DNA from: Porticoccus sp. W117
GTDB lineage: Bacteria > Pseudomonadota > Gammaproteobacteria > Pseudomonadales > Porticoccaceae
Length of the DNA stretch: 64,000 nt
Assembly: GCF_030341905.1 (NCBI RefSeq)
Contig: NZ_JATAAF010000002.1
Coordinates: forward strand, 186,001 to 250,000
Direction: 5' to 3'
Shown: positions 30,444 through 40,239 of the stretch, in pieces
How the letters are laid out: the number at the start of each line of letters is the position of its first letter
Numbering within the stretch: the first letter of the stretch is position 1
Translations under genes and position numbers: made by a program
The notes under the pieces: generated by a model
What the model saw: only the letters and a program-made list of their open reading frames with translations
What the model was told of the DNA's origin: nothing
The model's database searches: none

Positions 30444-31298
30444 ATGTCAGTGAAATTGGTAAAAGAACTGCGCGAGCGCACTGGCCTCGGCATGATGGAA
30501 TGTAAAAAAGCACTGGCTGCTGCCGGTGGTGATATCGAAGTAGCGATTGAAGAGCTGCGCAAGTCCAGCGGTATGAAGGCAGCCAAAAAAGCCGGTCGCA
30601 CTGCCGCCGACGGCGTTGTTGCCATTAAAGTGGCCGACGACAATAGCTACGGCGTACTGGTTGAAGTGAACAGCGAAACCGACTTCGTTGCTCGCGACGA
30701 AGGATTCCTGGGCTTTGTTAATACCGTTGCCGAAAAAGTATTCGCCGACAAGCAAACCGACGTTGCTGCCCTGATGGACGGTGACCTGGAAAACGCTCGC
30801 GAAGCGCTGGTACAGAAAATTGGCGAAAACATCTCCGTACGTCGCGCTATCGTTGTAGAAGGCACTGTGGTTGGCGGTTACGTACACAGCAACAACCGCA
30901 TTGGCGTTCTCACCGCGTTGACTGGCGGCAGCGACGAAGTGGCCAAAGACGTTTCCATGCACGTTGCTGCGGTTAACCCGCAAGTGGCCAAGCCAGAAGA
31001 TCTGCCTCAGGACGTTCTGGACAAAGAAAAGGAAATCTTCACCGCCCAGGCTCGCGAAAGTGGCAAGCCGGAAGAAATCATCGAGAAGATGATTGTTGGC
31101 CGTATGAACAAATTCAAGGCGGAAAACAGCCTGGTGGAACAGCCTTTCGTAAAAGACCCGGACGTAAAAGTTGGCAAGCTGGTAGCTAACGCCGGTGGCG
31201 AAGTGGCCTCCTTTACCCGTTACGAAGTGGGTGAGGGCATTGAAGTAGAAGAAACAGATTTTGCTGCCGAGGTAGCTGCTGCTGTTCAAGGCACATAA
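30444..31298 (+). CDS. tsf: Elongation factor Ts
   Basis: A 284-residue nucleotide-exchange factor for EF-Tu. The N-terminal UBA-like domain ([19 protein letters not shown]), the exchange motif [11 protein letters not shown] near residue 80 and the C-terminal module [13 protein letters not shown] are all present. GAGGA precedes the ATG. It is downstream of rpsB and ends before a 15-bp hairpin at 31329-31360. Confidence 0.98.
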   Translation: MSVKLVKELRERTGLGMMECKKALAAAGGDIEVAIEELRKSSGMKAAKKAGRTAADGVVAIKVADDNSYGVLVEVNSETDFVARDEGFLGFVNTVAEKVFADKQTDVAALMDGDLENAREALVQKIGENISVRRAIVVEGTVVGGYVHSNNRIGVLTALTGGSDEVAKDVSMHVAAVNPQVAKPEDLPQDVLDKEKEIFTAQARESGKPEEIIEKMIVGRMNKFKAENSLVEQPFVKDPDVKVGKLVANAGGEVASFTRYEVGEGIEVEETDFAAEVAAAVQGT

Positions 31299-31328
31299 GA
31301 CCGAGGACAACAGACAGAAAATCTGTAC

Positions 31329-31360
31329 AATACGGGAGCCCAAAATTGGGCTCCCGTATT
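31329..31360. terminator. Hairpin after tsf
   Basis: A perfect 15-bp stem (AATACGGGAGCCCAA with its complement) and a two-base loop. The T tail is weak (TTTGT), so it may be a 3'-end stabiliser as much as a terminator. Confidence 0.7.
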
Positions 31361-31391
31361 TGTATCTGCCAGCACTTGCTGGAAGCACGAA

Positions 31392-31510
31392 AGGTAGGTG
31401 AGATGGGTTTTCAAGACCGTCTGCGGCATGGATGCCGCAGTCGAGCCTACATGGACGCTTACTTTGATAAAGAAAGTACGGCGTGTCTTGAAAGCCCATG
31501 TCGCCTGCCT
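31392..31510. repeat. Foldback repeat, copy 3 of 3
   Basis: Arms of 26 bp (31392-31417 and 31485-31510) match in inverted orientation at 22 positions; the core has CTGCGGCATGGATGCCGCAG, CGAGCCTACATGGACGC and ACGGCGT, as in copies at 5542 and 15391. It occupies most of the tsf-pyrH gap. Confidence 0.87.
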
Positions 31511-31538
31511 TATAACCAAATAGCCAACCGGAGAAACC

Positions 31539-32291
31539 ATGCCCAATAGCGCCGCCACCAAGGACAAGAAGTACAAACGCATTCTGCTGAAACTCAGCGG
31601 TGAAGAATTGATGGGGGAAATGGGTTTTGGCATCGACCCCAAAGTGCTCGACCGCATGGCCCTGGAAATTGGCCAGCTGGTGGGCATTGGTGTTCAGGTG
31701 GGGCTGGTGATTGGCGGCGGCAACCTGTTCCGTGGCCAGGCCCTGAGTGAAGCGGGTATGGAGCGTGTCACCGGCGACCACATGGGCATGCTGGCAACAG
31801 TGATGAACGCACTGGCCATGCGCGACGCCCTGGAACGCAGCAACATTTCTGCCCGGGTAATGTCCGCCATTCCCATGAGTGGTGTTGTGGAGCATTACGA
31901 CCGCCGCAAGGCCATGCGCTACCTGGAACAGGGCGAAGTGGTTATCTTCTCCGCCGGTACCGGCAACCCGTTCTTTACCACCGACTCTGCCGCTTGCCTG
32001 CGAGGCATCGAGGTGGAAGTGGATGTGGTGCTCAAGGCCACCAAAGTGGACGGCGTATTCGATGCTGACCCGATGAAATATCCAGAGGCAAAAATGTTCA
32101 CCCACCTCACCTACGACGAGGTACTGGACAAAAAACTGGGGGTGATGGATCTCACCGCTATCTGCCTGTGCCGGGAACAGGAGATGCCCCTGCGGGTGTT
32201 CCGTATGTCCAAGCCCGGCGCCCTGTTAAGTATTGTTGTGGGTGGCGAAGAGGGCACCCTGATTGAAGAACAGAAGGGAGTAGAAGAGTGA
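31539..32291 (+). CDS. pyrH: UMP kinase
   Basis: A 250-residue amino-acid-kinase-fold protein that makes UDP from [17 protein letters not shown] at the N-terminus binds phosphate, and [20 protein letters not shown] and [10 protein letters not shown] are family signatures. The ATG has GGAG before it. Its last codons overlap the GTG start of frr (GTGA), so the two are coupled, as is usual in the tsf-pyrH-frr cluster. Confidence 0.98.
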   Translation: MPNSAATKDKKYKRILLKLSGEELMGEMGFGIDPKVLDRMALEIGQLVGIGVQVGLVIGGGNLFRGQALSEAGMERVTGDHMGMLATVMNALAMRDALERSNISARVMSAIPMSGVVEHYDRRKAMRYLEQGEVVIFSAGTGNPFFTTDSAACLRGIEVEVDVVLKATKVDGVFDADPMKYPEAKMFTHLTYDEVLDKKLGVMDLTAICLCREQEMPLRVFRMSKPGALLSIVVGGEEGTLIEEQKGVEE

Positions 32292-32845
32292 TCAACGATC
32301 TGAAAAAAGACGCCGAAGAGCGCATGGGCAAAAGCATCTCCGCCCTGACCACCGCATTTTCCAAAATTCGTACCGGCCGCGCTCATCCCAGCCTGCTGGA
32401 TGGTATCAATGTGTCTTACTATGGCGCCGATACACCGCTCAACCAGATGGCCAATATCTCTGTACTGGATGCCCGCACCCTGAGCATCAGCGTGTGGGAA
32501 AAACAGCTGGTGCCGGAAATTGAAAAAGCCATTATGAAGTCCGACCTGGGCCTCAACCCGGTGACCACCGGTGAGCTGATCCGCATTCCCATGCCGCCAC
32601 TCACCGAGGAAACCCGCAAGGGCTACACCAAGCAGGCCCGCAGCGAGGCGGAAAACGCCCGTATCTCCATCCGTAATATTCGCCGCGATGTGCTCTCCGA
32701 TGTCAAAGAACTGCTCAAGGAAAAAGAGATTACCGAAGACGAAGATCGCAAGGCCCAGGACGATGTGCAGAAAATCACCGATCGCTTTGTGGGTCAGGTG
32801 GACGAGATGCTGGCGGTCAAAGAAAAGGACTTGATGGAAATCTGA
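32288..32845 (+). CDS. frr: Ribosome recycling factor
   Basis: A 185-residue protein starting with GTG inside the pyrH stop. It splits post-termination ribosomes with EF-G. The family pattern [30 protein letters not shown] and [23 protein letters not shown] is clear throughout, and the length is typical. Confidence 0.98.
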   Translation: MINDLKKDAEERMGKSISALTTAFSKIRTGRAHPSLLDGINVSYYGADTPLNQMANISVLDARTLSISVWEKQLVPEIEKAIMKSDLGLNPVTTGELIRIPMPPLTEETRKGYTKQARSEAENARISIRNIRRDVLSDVKELLKEKEITEDEDRKAQDDVQKITDRFVGQVDEMLAVKEKDLMEI

Positions 32846-32882
32846 TGTCCGCCCGGTTCTCTGTACATTCTGAGTTGTCGCG

Positions 32883-33632
32883 ATGAGCAGCGCACTCAAC
32901 CAATGTCCGTTGCGCCATGTGGCGATCATTATGGACGGCAATAACCGCTGGGCCAAACAGCGCGGCCTTGGTGGCCTCGCCGGTCATCAGGCGGGTGTGG
33001 AGCGAGTGCGGGATGCCCTGGAAGCCTGCAAAGAGCACGGCGTTGAGGTGCTCACCCTGTTCGCCTTTAGCAGCGAAAACTGGCGCCGCCCGGCGGTGGA
33101 AGTGCAGGGGCTTATGTCGCTGTTTGCCTCCTACCTGAAGAAAGAAGTCAAAACCCTCAAAGAGAAAGGGGTGGCACTGCGGGTGATTGGTTGCCGTGAA
33201 CGTTTCAGCGGCCGTTTGCGCAAACTCATAGAAGACGCCGAACAGCAAACCCGCGGCGGCACCCAGACTCTGGTGCTGGCGGTGGATTACGGCGGCCACT
33301 GGGATATTGCCCAGGCTGCGCAAAAGTTGGCCGCCCGCGTGGAGCGCGGAGAACTGAGCAGCGACCAGATCGATCAGGACTTGCTCGCTACAGAAATTTC
33401 CCTGGCGGATTTGCCACCGGTAGATCTGTGCATTCGCACTGCCTTTGAACAACGTATCAGTAACTTCCTGCTGTGGCAGATGGCCTATGCGGAATTTCAT
33501 TTTTCCAAACTGATGTGGCCGGATTTTGACGCCGCGGCTTTTGGTGACGCAGTGCGCGACTACCGCCATCGCCAGCGTCGTTTTGGTATGACCGCCGAGC
33601 AGATAGAAGCCGAGGAGGCACCTGGTGCTTAA
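32883..33632 (+). CDS. uppS: Undecaprenyl diphosphate synthase (isoprenyl transferase) with changed active-site motifs
   Basis: A 249-residue cis-prenyltransferase that builds the undecaprenyl carrier for peptidoglycan and O-antigen. The catalytic Asp18 sits in IIMDGNNRWA and AFSSENWRRP is intact. Two conserved motifs differ: NYGGR reads DYGGH (135-139) and RTGGE/RTSGE reads RTAFE (185-189), although the following QRISNFLLWQ is normal. The gene occupies its standard place before cdsA, whose GTG start lies inside its end, so it is most likely active. The substitutions are listed as a finding. Confidence 0.93.
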   Translation: MSSALNQCPLRHVAIIMDGNNRWAKQRGLGGLAGHQAGVERVRDALEACKEHGVEVLTLFAFSSENWRRPAVEVQGLMSLFASYLKKEVKTLKEKGVALRVIGCRERFSGRLRKLIEDAEQQTRGGTQTLVLAVDYGGHWDIAQAAQKLAARVERGELSSDQIDQDLLATEISLADLPPVDLCIRTAFEQRISNFLLWQMAYAEFHFSKLMWPDFDAAAFGDAVRDYRHRQRRFGMTAEQIEAEEAPGA

Positions 33633-34470
33633 ACAACGCATTGCCACTGGCCTGGTGCTGATTGGCCTGTTTCTGGCGGCACTTTTCTATCTGCCCAAAG
33701 CCGGGTTTGCCTGGCTGGCGGCGGCGCTGGTGCTGCTGGCGTCCTGGGAATGGAGCAACCTGGCGGGCCTGCGCTCCCTGTTGGCGCGGCTGGCCTTTGT
33801 GGTCGGCAGTGGCCTGTTGATGTGGTTGGCCAACGATTATGTGCTTCATGCCCAGCGCGATAGCCAGTTGGCGCTGTTGGCCAGTGCTGGCGGCTGGTGG
33901 CTGATCGCCCTACTGTGGGTCAAGGGCTTCCCAAAAACCACGGTGCTGTGGGCCAATACCTGGGTCAAAGTATTGATGGGCTGGTTTGTGCTGGCACCCA
34001 CCTGGTTGGCCATGGTTATTCTGTTGTATTCCAACGGCTTTGCTTCACTGCCCAGTGAAAATGCCGGTCGCTGGACGTTGCTTACTGTGGTCACCATTGT
34101 GGTACTGATGGATACCGGTGGCTACTTTGCTGGCAAGCACTTTGGTCGCCGCAAGTTGGCTCCTCAGGTAAGCCCGAAAAAAACCTGGGCGGGTGTGGTT
34201 GGCGGGCTGCTGGTAAATGGCTTGCTGCTGCTGTTTCTCGGCTGGCAGCTGTCTGCGGATGCCAATCTATGGTTGCTGCTGGCGCTGTTGATTGCCTGTA
34301 CGTCGGTAGCCTCTGTGTTGGGCGATCTGCTGGAAAGCATGGTTAAACGTCAACGCAATATCAAAGACAGTGGTTCGATCTTGCCGGGGCACGGGGGCAT
34401 CCTCGACCGGGTGGACGGCATGACCGCTGCATTCCCCATATTTACACTGATATACCTCCTGGCCAGCTGA
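33625..34470 (+). CDS. cdsA: Phosphatidate cytidylyltransferase (CDP-diglyceride synthase)
   Basis: A 281-residue integral membrane enzyme making CDP-diacylglycerol from phosphatidate and CTP. About eight hydrophobic helices are visible, and the signature VKRQRNIKDSGSILPGHGG followed by DRVDG lies near the C-terminus. It starts at GTG 33625 with GAGGAGG upstream and overlaps uppS by eight bases; dxr follows after three bases. Confidence 0.95.
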   Translation: MLKQRIATGLVLIGLFLAALFYLPKAGFAWLAAALVLLASWEWSNLAGLRSLLARLAFVVGSGLLMWLANDYVLHAQRDSQLALLASAGGWWLIALLWVKGFPKTTVLWANTWVKVLMGWFVLAPTWLAMVILLYSNGFASLPSENAGRWTLLTVVTIVVLMDTGGYFAGKHFGRRKLAPQVSPKKTWAGVVGGLLVNGLLLLFLGWQLSADANLWLLLALLIACTSVASVLGDLLESMVKRQRNIKDSGSILPGHGGILDRVDGMTAAFPIFTLIYLLAS

Positions 34471-34473
34471 ACC

Positions 34474-35637
34474 ATGGCTATAAAGCAACTCACAGTGTTG
34501 GGAGCCACTGGCTCCATTGGCGTTAGTACTCTCGACGTGGTGGCTCGCCATCCGGATCGCTACTCTGTGTTTGCCCTTACCTGTCACAGCCAGGTGGAAC
34601 TGTTGGCGCAACAGTGCCGCCAGTTTGTGCCCCGTTATGCGGTGACTTCCGATAAAGACCAGGCCACCAAACTGCAACAGTCGCTGGCAGATATCCCCAC
34701 GGAGGTGTTGGCAGGCCCGCAAGCGCTCTGTGATGTGGCCTCTGCCGATGAGGTGGATATGGTGATGGCGGCGATTGTCGGCGCCGCCGGTCTGCTGCCC
34801 ACTCTGGCGGCGGCAGAAAGCGGCAAGCGCGTATTGCTGGCCAACAAGGAATCCCTGGTGATGGCGGGCAACCTGTTTATGCAGGCGGTGCAGCGCGGCG
34901 GCGCTGAGCTGTTGCCCATCGACAGCGAACACAATGCCATCTTCCAGTGCCTGCCAGAGGGGTATGACCACTTTGACAGAGCGGGAGTGCGCAAAATTCT
35001 TCTCACCGGCTCCGGTGGCCCATTTCGCACCACGCCATTGGCGGAACTGTCAGCGGTAACCCCGGATCAGGCCTGTGCCCACCCCAACTGGTCCATGGGG
35101 CGCAAGATATCGGTGGATTCCGCCACCATGATGAATAAGGGACTGGAACTGATTGAGGCCTGCTGGTTATTTAACGTCAGTCCAGATTGGGTGGAAGTGG
35201 TGGTGCACCCGCAAAGTGTGGTGCACTCCATGGTGGAATACGTGGACGGCAGTGTGCTGGCGCAATTGGGCAACCCGGATATGCGTACCCCCATCGCCCA
35301 CGCCATGGCCTGGCCCCAGCGCATAGAGTCCGGTGTGTCATCACTGGATATGGTGGCGGCTGCACGGTTGGAATTTGAAGTGCCGGACGAACAGCGCTTC
35401 CCCAGCTTGCGACTGGCCCGCCAGGCCGCCGCAGCGGGCAAAGACCTGGCTGCTGCCCTGAACGCGGTAAACGAGGTGGCCGTGGCGGCGTTTTTACAGG
35501 GTCGGCTGGCGTTCCCTCGCATTGCCGAATTGGTAGATCAAGTACTGCAGCAATGGCAGGGCAGTGAACCGAACAGCATTGAAGCTGTCCAAGCGAGCGA
35601 TCAGATGGCTCGCCAGAAAGCCACAGAGTTATTGTGA
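34474..35637 (+). CDS. dxr: 1-deoxy-D-xylulose 5-phosphate reductoisomerase
   Basis: A 387-residue NADPH-dependent enzyme that makes MEP in isoprenoid synthesis. The nucleotide-binding loop GATGSIG is at residues 10-16, [10 protein letters not shown] and the flexible loop region LTGSGGPFR are present, and the metal-binding acidic residues occur in [10 protein letters not shown] and NKGLELIEA. The gene is tightly linked to cdsA and rseP. ispD and ispF of the same pathway are found about 22 kb downstream. Confidence 0.97.
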   Translation: MAIKQLTVLGATGSIGVSTLDVVARHPDRYSVFALTCHSQVELLAQQCRQFVPRYAVTSDKDQATKLQQSLADIPTEVLAGPQALCDVASADEVDMVMAAIVGAAGLLPTLAAAESGKRVLLANKESLVMAGNLFMQAVQRGGAELLPIDSEHNAIFQCLPEGYDHFDRAGVRKILLTGSGGPFRTTPLAELSAVTPDQACAHPNWSMGRKISVDSATMMNKGLELIEACWLFNVSPDWVEVVVHPQSVVHSMVEYVDGSVLAQLGNPDMRTPIAHAMAWPQRIESGVSSLDMVAAARLEFEVPDEQRFPSLRLARQAAAAGKDLAAALNAVNEVAVAAFLQGRLAFPRIAELVDQVLQQWQGSEPNSIEAVQASDQMARQKATELL

Positions 35638-35656
35638 TAGAAGGGGAATATTTTTA

Positions 35657-37039
35657 GTGGAAGTTGCCAAGACCATCTTTTACGCCATTCTCGCCTTGGG
35701 CGTGCTGGTCAGTTTTCACGAGTTCGGACACTTTTGGGTGGCCCGTCGCTGCGGTATCAAAGTGCTGCGCTTTTCCATTGGCTTTGGCAAGCCTATCGTT
35801 ACCTGGACTGACAAGCTCGGCACCGAATACGCTATTGCCTGGATTCCTCTGGGCGGCTATGTGCGCATGGTGGACGAGCGGGAAGATGACGTTGCTCCGG
35901 AAGACTTGCCCTATGCCTTCAATCGCAAACCGGTGTGGCAGCGCATAGCCGTGGTAGTGGCCGGCCCCGCCGCTAATTTTTTGCTCGCCATTTTCTTCTA
36001 CTGGATTATTGCCATGCAGGGCGTGGTGGGCGTTGCCGCCATTGTTGGCCAGGTAGCCCCAGGCTCCATTGCCGACCGTGCCGGACTGCAGCCGGGGCTG
36101 GAAATTCTCAGTGTGGACGGCGTGCAAACCCCAACTCAGCAGAGCTTTCACGAGCAATTGATCCTGCGCCTGGGAGACACGTCAAATATAACCTTTAGCG
36201 CTTCCCCCACAGGTTCTGAAGAGGTTTACACCTATACCACTCCACTGGGTGAGTGGGAGGTAGACAGCAAAAAGCCCGATCTGCTGAAAGCCATCGGCCT
36301 GGATCTATCCCTGCCAGAATTTGAGGCAGAAGTAGGTTCTGTTGAGTCCGACAGCCCGGCTGATGTGGCGGGTTTGGAATCCGGTGACCGGATTGTCAGT
36401 GCTGATGGTGAGTCCATGGAAAACTGGCAGGCGTGGGTAAACCATATCAAACCGCGGGCCGAACAACCCATTGCTTTGATAGTGGAGCGCAATGGTGTGC
36501 AATTTCCGCTAACGGCAACGCCTGCCAGAGTTGAGGTAGATGGTGAATCCATTGGCCGCCTGGGGGTGGGCCCATTGAACCGCTATTGGCGCCTGGATAA
36601 ATACGGCCCTCTGGAGTCCGTGGGCCGCGCTCTCAATGACACCTGGGATAAATCCGTACTTACACTGGTTACCCTGAAAAAACTGGTTACCGGGCGTATT
36701 TCCGCGGAGCACTTGAGTGGGCCACTGGGCATTGCTAAAGTTGCGGGCCAAACCGCCGAGGTGGGGCTGGTTTACTACCTTGGCTTCCTGGCTCTGCTTA
36801 GCGTCAATCTCGGAGTGCTAAACCTGCTTCCCATTCCTGTGTTGGATGGTGGCCACTTGGTGTATTACATCGCTGAGGCCATCAAAGGCAGCCCGGTATC
36901 TGAAAAAGTACAGGTTATTGGCTACAAAATTGGTCTGTTCCTGGTAATGGGGCTGATGATATTTGCCATTGGCAACGACATTCGCCGCGAGCTTCCGGAT
37001 GACAGTGTGGTCGAACAAAACATAAGTGATCAACAATAA
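35657..37039 (+). CDS. rseP: Intramembrane site-2 protease RseP
   Basis: The GTG at 35657 is chosen because AAGGGG precedes it; an open frame that begins inside dxr is not needed. The protein has about 460 residues with the zinc motif HEFGH at 21-25, two PDZ domains (about 115-200 and 215-300) and the second active-site motif LPIPVLDGGH near 395. RseP cuts the membrane anti-sigma factor RseA after DegS and clears signal peptides. In this genome the ECF/anti-sigma pair encoded at 26191-27539 is a conceivable further substrate. Followed directly by bamA. Confidence 0.95.
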   Translation: MEVAKTIFYAILALGVLVSFHEFGHFWVARRCGIKVLRFSIGFGKPIVTWTDKLGTEYAIAWIPLGGYVRMVDEREDDVAPEDLPYAFNRKPVWQRIAVVVAGPAANFLLAIFFYWIIAMQGVVGVAAIVGQVAPGSIADRAGLQPGLEILSVDGVQTPTQQSFHEQLILRLGDTSNITFSASPTGSEEVYTYTTPLGEWEVDSKKPDLLKAIGLDLSLPEFEAEVGSVESDSPADVAGLESGDRIVSADGESMENWQAWVNHIKPRAEQPIALIVERNGVQFPLTATPARVEVDGESIGRLGVGPLNRYWRLDKYGPLESVGRALNDTWDKSVLTLVTLKKLVTGRISAEHLSGPLGIAKVAGQTAEVGLVYYLGFLALLSVNLGVLNLLPIPVLDGGHLVYYIAEAIKGSPVSEKVQVIGYKIGLFLVMGLMIFAIGNDIRRELPDDSVVEQNISDQQ

Positions 37040-37041
37040 CG

Positions 37042-39576
37042 ATGATAAAAAGCAAGAAGTCTATGCAGCAACGCAAGTGGGTAGGAGTTTGTCTGGCGCT
37101 GGCTCTGTTCAGTGGCGCCGCATACGGCAAAGTATTTGAAGTTCGCGATATTGATATTCAGGGTTTGCAACGGGTTTCAGCGGGCAAGGTATTTGCCTCG
37201 CTGCCGATCTCTGTGGGTGACCTGGTGGATGAGGAATCTCTGCGTCAGGCAGCCAGGGCGCTGTTCAAAACTGGCAATTTTGAAGACATTGCCTTCGCCG
37301 AAGAAAATGGCCGCCTGATTATTGAAATCAAAGAACGCCCGGCGGTGGAGTCCATCACCATTGACGGCAGCAAAAAAATTCCTGAAGAACAATTGCTGTC
37401 CAGTATGCAAGACAATGGCTTGGCGGAAGGGCGCATCTTCAAACGCGACGTACTGGACGGTATCGCCCAAAGCCTGAAAGGGGAATACGCCAAAAACGGC
37501 CTGTACGGATCTTCTGTAGAGAGCCGGATTGAAAACCTTCCCCGCAACCGGGTGGCGGTGTACCTGGATATTACCGAGGGCAAGCCAGCGGCCATCAAAC
37601 ACATCAATATTGTTGGCAATGACGTTTTCGACGAAGATCAACTGCGGGAAGACTTTGAGCTCACTACTACAAATTGGCTGTCCTGGTTTCGCAACGACGA
37701 CAAATACAGCCGGGAAAAACTCACCGGTGATCTGGAACGGCTGGAATCCTATTACAAAAACCGCGGTTACCTGGGGTTTAACGTCACTTCCACACAGGTA
37801 TCAGTGAGTCCCAACAAGGAGTCTGTGTACCTCACCATTAATATTGAAGAAGGGAGCCTCTACAAAGTCAGTGAAGTGGCACTTTCTGGTGATTTAGTGC
37901 TTCCCGAAGAGCAGATTCGTTATTTTATAGTTATTAGTGAAGGTCAAACCTATTCTCAGGAGTTGGCCGAGTGGAGTGCGGGTCAAATTACCCAACTACT
38001 AGGCAATGATGGTTACACTTTTGCAGACGTTCAGGTGGTGCCTGAACTGAATCGCGAAGAGAGCACCGCCAAGATTACCTTTGCCATCAATCCCAAAAAG
38101 CGCGTTTATGTGCGCCGCATCAATATTCGTGGCAATACCAAAACTGCCGACGATGTGGTGCGCCGGGAAATGATACAGATGGAAGGAGCTGTGGCTTCCA
38201 ACGCCCGTATTGAAGGCAGTAAGTTGCGCTTGCAGCGCACCGCTTTTGTAAAGCGTGACTCCATTGAGGTGGATACCCCGGAAGTACCGGGGGTGGACGA
38301 TCAGGTAGATATGAACCTGTCTTTTGAGGAACAGCCTTCAGGTTCCATCGGCGCACAACTGGGCTTTTCGCAAACCTCCGGTTTGCAGTTAGGTGGCAAT
38401 CTGCAGGAAAACAACTTCCTGGGCACTGGTAAAGTCGTTGGCTTTGCTCTCAACAGAAACGACTTTCAAAAATCGTTAACTATTTCTTATACCGACCCTT
38501 ATTTTAATGTGGACGGGGTCAGTGCCGGCTTCTCTATTTTTGCCAGGGAGAGCGACTTTTCCCGCTTTAATTTAAGTAGCTTTAATACCGAGAATCAGGG
38601 TATTAACGTTAATTTCAGTTACCCACTGTCTAATACCCAGCGCCTCAGTTATGGTTTTGGTTATGAATTTCAAAAACTGGGCAATAGTACTCAGGCAGCT
38701 GATGTACTGAAATTTATCGCCGATAATGGCTTTAAAAACGATATCTTTACTCTTAATTTGGGATGGGTTCAGTCTAGCCTCAATAACAGTATTTTTGCTA
38801 CCAGTGGCTCCCGTCAAAGTCTGGGTTTGGAAGTTGCCCCACCCAGTGCCAGCGATCTTTCTTACTACCGTTTGACCTACAGTGGCCAGAAGTACTTTCC
38901 GTTAAATCGCCTGAGCAAGTATCTTAATGGTTGGTCTCTGCGCTTACGTACCGAGCTGGGCTACGGTGATGGCCTCGGGGATACGGATCGCTTGCCGTTC
39001 TATAAAAACTTCTACGGCGGCGGTTTTAACTCTATCCGTGGTTTTGAGCGCAATAGCTTGGGGCCAAGAACTGTTCGCGCAGTGATTCCAGCTAATGATA
39101 TTGATCCAAATGACGTAGACGCACTGAACGCTGAAATTAACAGGGTTTTCCCCGGAGGTTTCAATGCGAATAACACGGATCCGTTTGGTGGTAATGTGTC
39201 TGTTGAAGCCAGTGCCGAAGTGATTTTCCCACTGCCCTTTATTAAAGATCAGTCTCAGGTTCAGGCCAGTCTTTTTGTGGATGCGGGTAATATTTTTGAT
39301 ACGGAATGCCGCTCTGAAACCACTACCTTTACTGATCCTCGTACTGGAACAGATATCCTTGGTAACCCTGTTAATCGAGGCACAATTATATTGCCTGGCC
39401 AAAGTGCATTTAATTGTGCCAAGCCCAGTGTGGATGAGCTGCGCTATTCTTTTGGTCTTGGCGCCACCTGGCTGTCTGGCTTTGGGCCAATTACATTCAG
39501 TATTTCCAAACCCTTTAACGCCGGCCCTCTGGACGAAGAAGAGAGCTTCCAGTTCTCTCTCGGTAACCAATTCTAA
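37042..39576 (+). CDS. bamA: Outer-membrane assembly factor BamA
   Basis: An 844-residue Omp85 protein that inserts beta-barrels into the outer membrane. A signal peptide (cleaved near AAYG) is followed by five POTRA domains (about 25-425) and a 16-strand barrel with the YRLTYSGQKYFP and GGFNSIRGFERNSLGP motifs; the C-terminus ends in FSLGNQF with the terminal aromatic residue. A second in-frame ATG seven codons on is an alternative start. It lies directly behind rseP and ahead of skp, its periplasmic chaperone. Confidence 0.97.
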   Translation: MIKSKKSMQQRKWVGVCLALALFSGAAYGKVFEVRDIDIQGLQRVSAGKVFASLPISVGDLVDEESLRQAARALFKTGNFEDIAFAEENGRLIIEIKERPAVESITIDGSKKIPEEQLLSSMQDNGLAEGRIFKRDVLDGIAQSLKGEYAKNGLYGSSVESRIENLPRNRVAVYLDITEGKPAAIKHINIVGNDVFDEDQLREDFELTTTNWLSWFRNDDKYSREKLTGDLERLESYYKNRGYLGFNVTSTQVSVSPNKESVYLTINIEEGSLYKVSEVALSGDLVLPEEQIRYFIVISEGQTYSQELAEWSAGQITQLLGNDGYTFADVQVVPELNREESTAKITFAINPKKRVYVRRINIRGNTKTADDVVRREMIQMEGAVASNARIEGSKLRLQRTAFVKRDSIEVDTPEVPGVDDQVDMNLSFEEQPSGSIGAQLGFSQTSGLQLGGNLQENNFLGTGKVVGFALNRNDFQKSLTISYTDPYFNVDGVSAGFSIFARESDFSRFNLSSFNTENQGINVNFSYPLSNTQRLSYGFGYEFQKLGNSTQAADVLKFIADNGFKNDIFTLNLGWVQSSLNNSIFATSGSRQSLGLEVAPPSASDLSYYRLTYSGQKYFPLNRLSKYLNGWSLRLRTELGYGDGLGDTDRLPFYKNFYGGGFNSIRGFERNSLGPRTVRAVIPANDIDPNDVDALNAEINRVFPGGFNANNTDPFGGNVSVEASAEVIFPLPFIKDQSQVQASLFVDAGNIFDTECRSETTTFTDPRTGTDILGNPVNRGTIILPGQSAFNCAKPSVDELRYSFGLGATWLSGFGPITFSISKPFNAGPLDEEESFQFSLGNQF

Positions 39577-39612
39577 TTTTTACTTAACCTGATGAATTTT
39601 TGGAGAAATAAC

Positions 39613-40131
39613 GTGGGTAAATTAAAAACAACACTGTTCGCCTTGATTGCAGCATTTAGCCTGACGGCGGTGGCGGAAACCAAAATTGCTGTTGTCGATA
39701 TGGAGCGAGCAATTGTGAGTTCAGAGATGTGGAAACAACACTCAGAAGCCGCTGTCGCCGACTCCAATCTGGCGAAACTGGCGGCCGAGCGCGATGGCCT
39801 GGTAGCCGATGCTCAAAAGCTGCAAAAGGATTTCGAAACCAATAATTTAAGTTGGGATGATGCCAAAAAGGCCAAAGCCAACCGGGAGATGGAATCCTTT
39901 CGGGCGGATCTGCAATTGTTGGAGCGCAAAATTCAGGCAGAGCAGCGTGTTGTTCAGCAAACCACGCTTCAGGCTATTCAGCCAGTGGCCTTTGAGCAGT
40001 TACAAGCGCTGATTGACGAAGAAAAAGTTGAGCTGTTACTGAAAAAAGATGCCGTTTGGTCCAATGGCGCTGGCCTGGATATCACCAACAAGCTGATCGA
40101 CCGCATCAACAAGTCTGCTGCCGATAAATAG
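39613..40131 (+). CDS. skp: Periplasmic chaperone Skp/OmpH
   Basis: The GTG at 39613 is preferred because GGAG lies seven bases before it and gives a compact signal peptide (MGKLKTTLFALIAAFSLTAVA); an ATG at 39592 would add seven residues. The mature protein is about 150 residues: a short strand KIAVVDMERA followed by long charged helices, the tentacles of the trimer that hold unfolded outer-membrane proteins. A strong hairpin follows it, separating bamA-skp from lpxD. Confidence 0.93.
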   Translation: MGKLKTTLFALIAAFSLTAVAETKIAVVDMERAIVSSEMWKQHSEAAVADSNLAKLAAERDGLVADAQKLQKDFETNNLSWDDAKKAKANREMESFRADLQLLERKIQAEQRVVQQTTLQAIQPVAFEQLQALIDEEKVELLLKKDAVWSNGAGLDITNKLIDRINKSAADK

Positions 40132-40159
40132 TTAATCTGAGCTTTCTTGTCTTTATTCT

Positions 40160-40196
40160 CGACCCGCAGTGTTGCTGACACTGCGGGTCGTTTATT
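40160..40196 (+). terminator. Terminator after skp
   Basis: A perfect 13-bp stem (CGACCCGCAGTGT and complement, loop TGCTG) followed by TTTATTAT. It suggests that lpxD and the genes behind it have their own promoter. Confidence 0.85.
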
Positions 40197-40239
40197 ATGG
40201 GTGCCATAAAACCGCTGATGAAATATGCCGGAGAGGGTT

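Noticed and set aside
30447-32105. 552-residue open frame antisense to tsf and pyrH
   Set aside because: It runs through two certain genes and the repeat between them; no motif and His/Phe-rich shadow composition.
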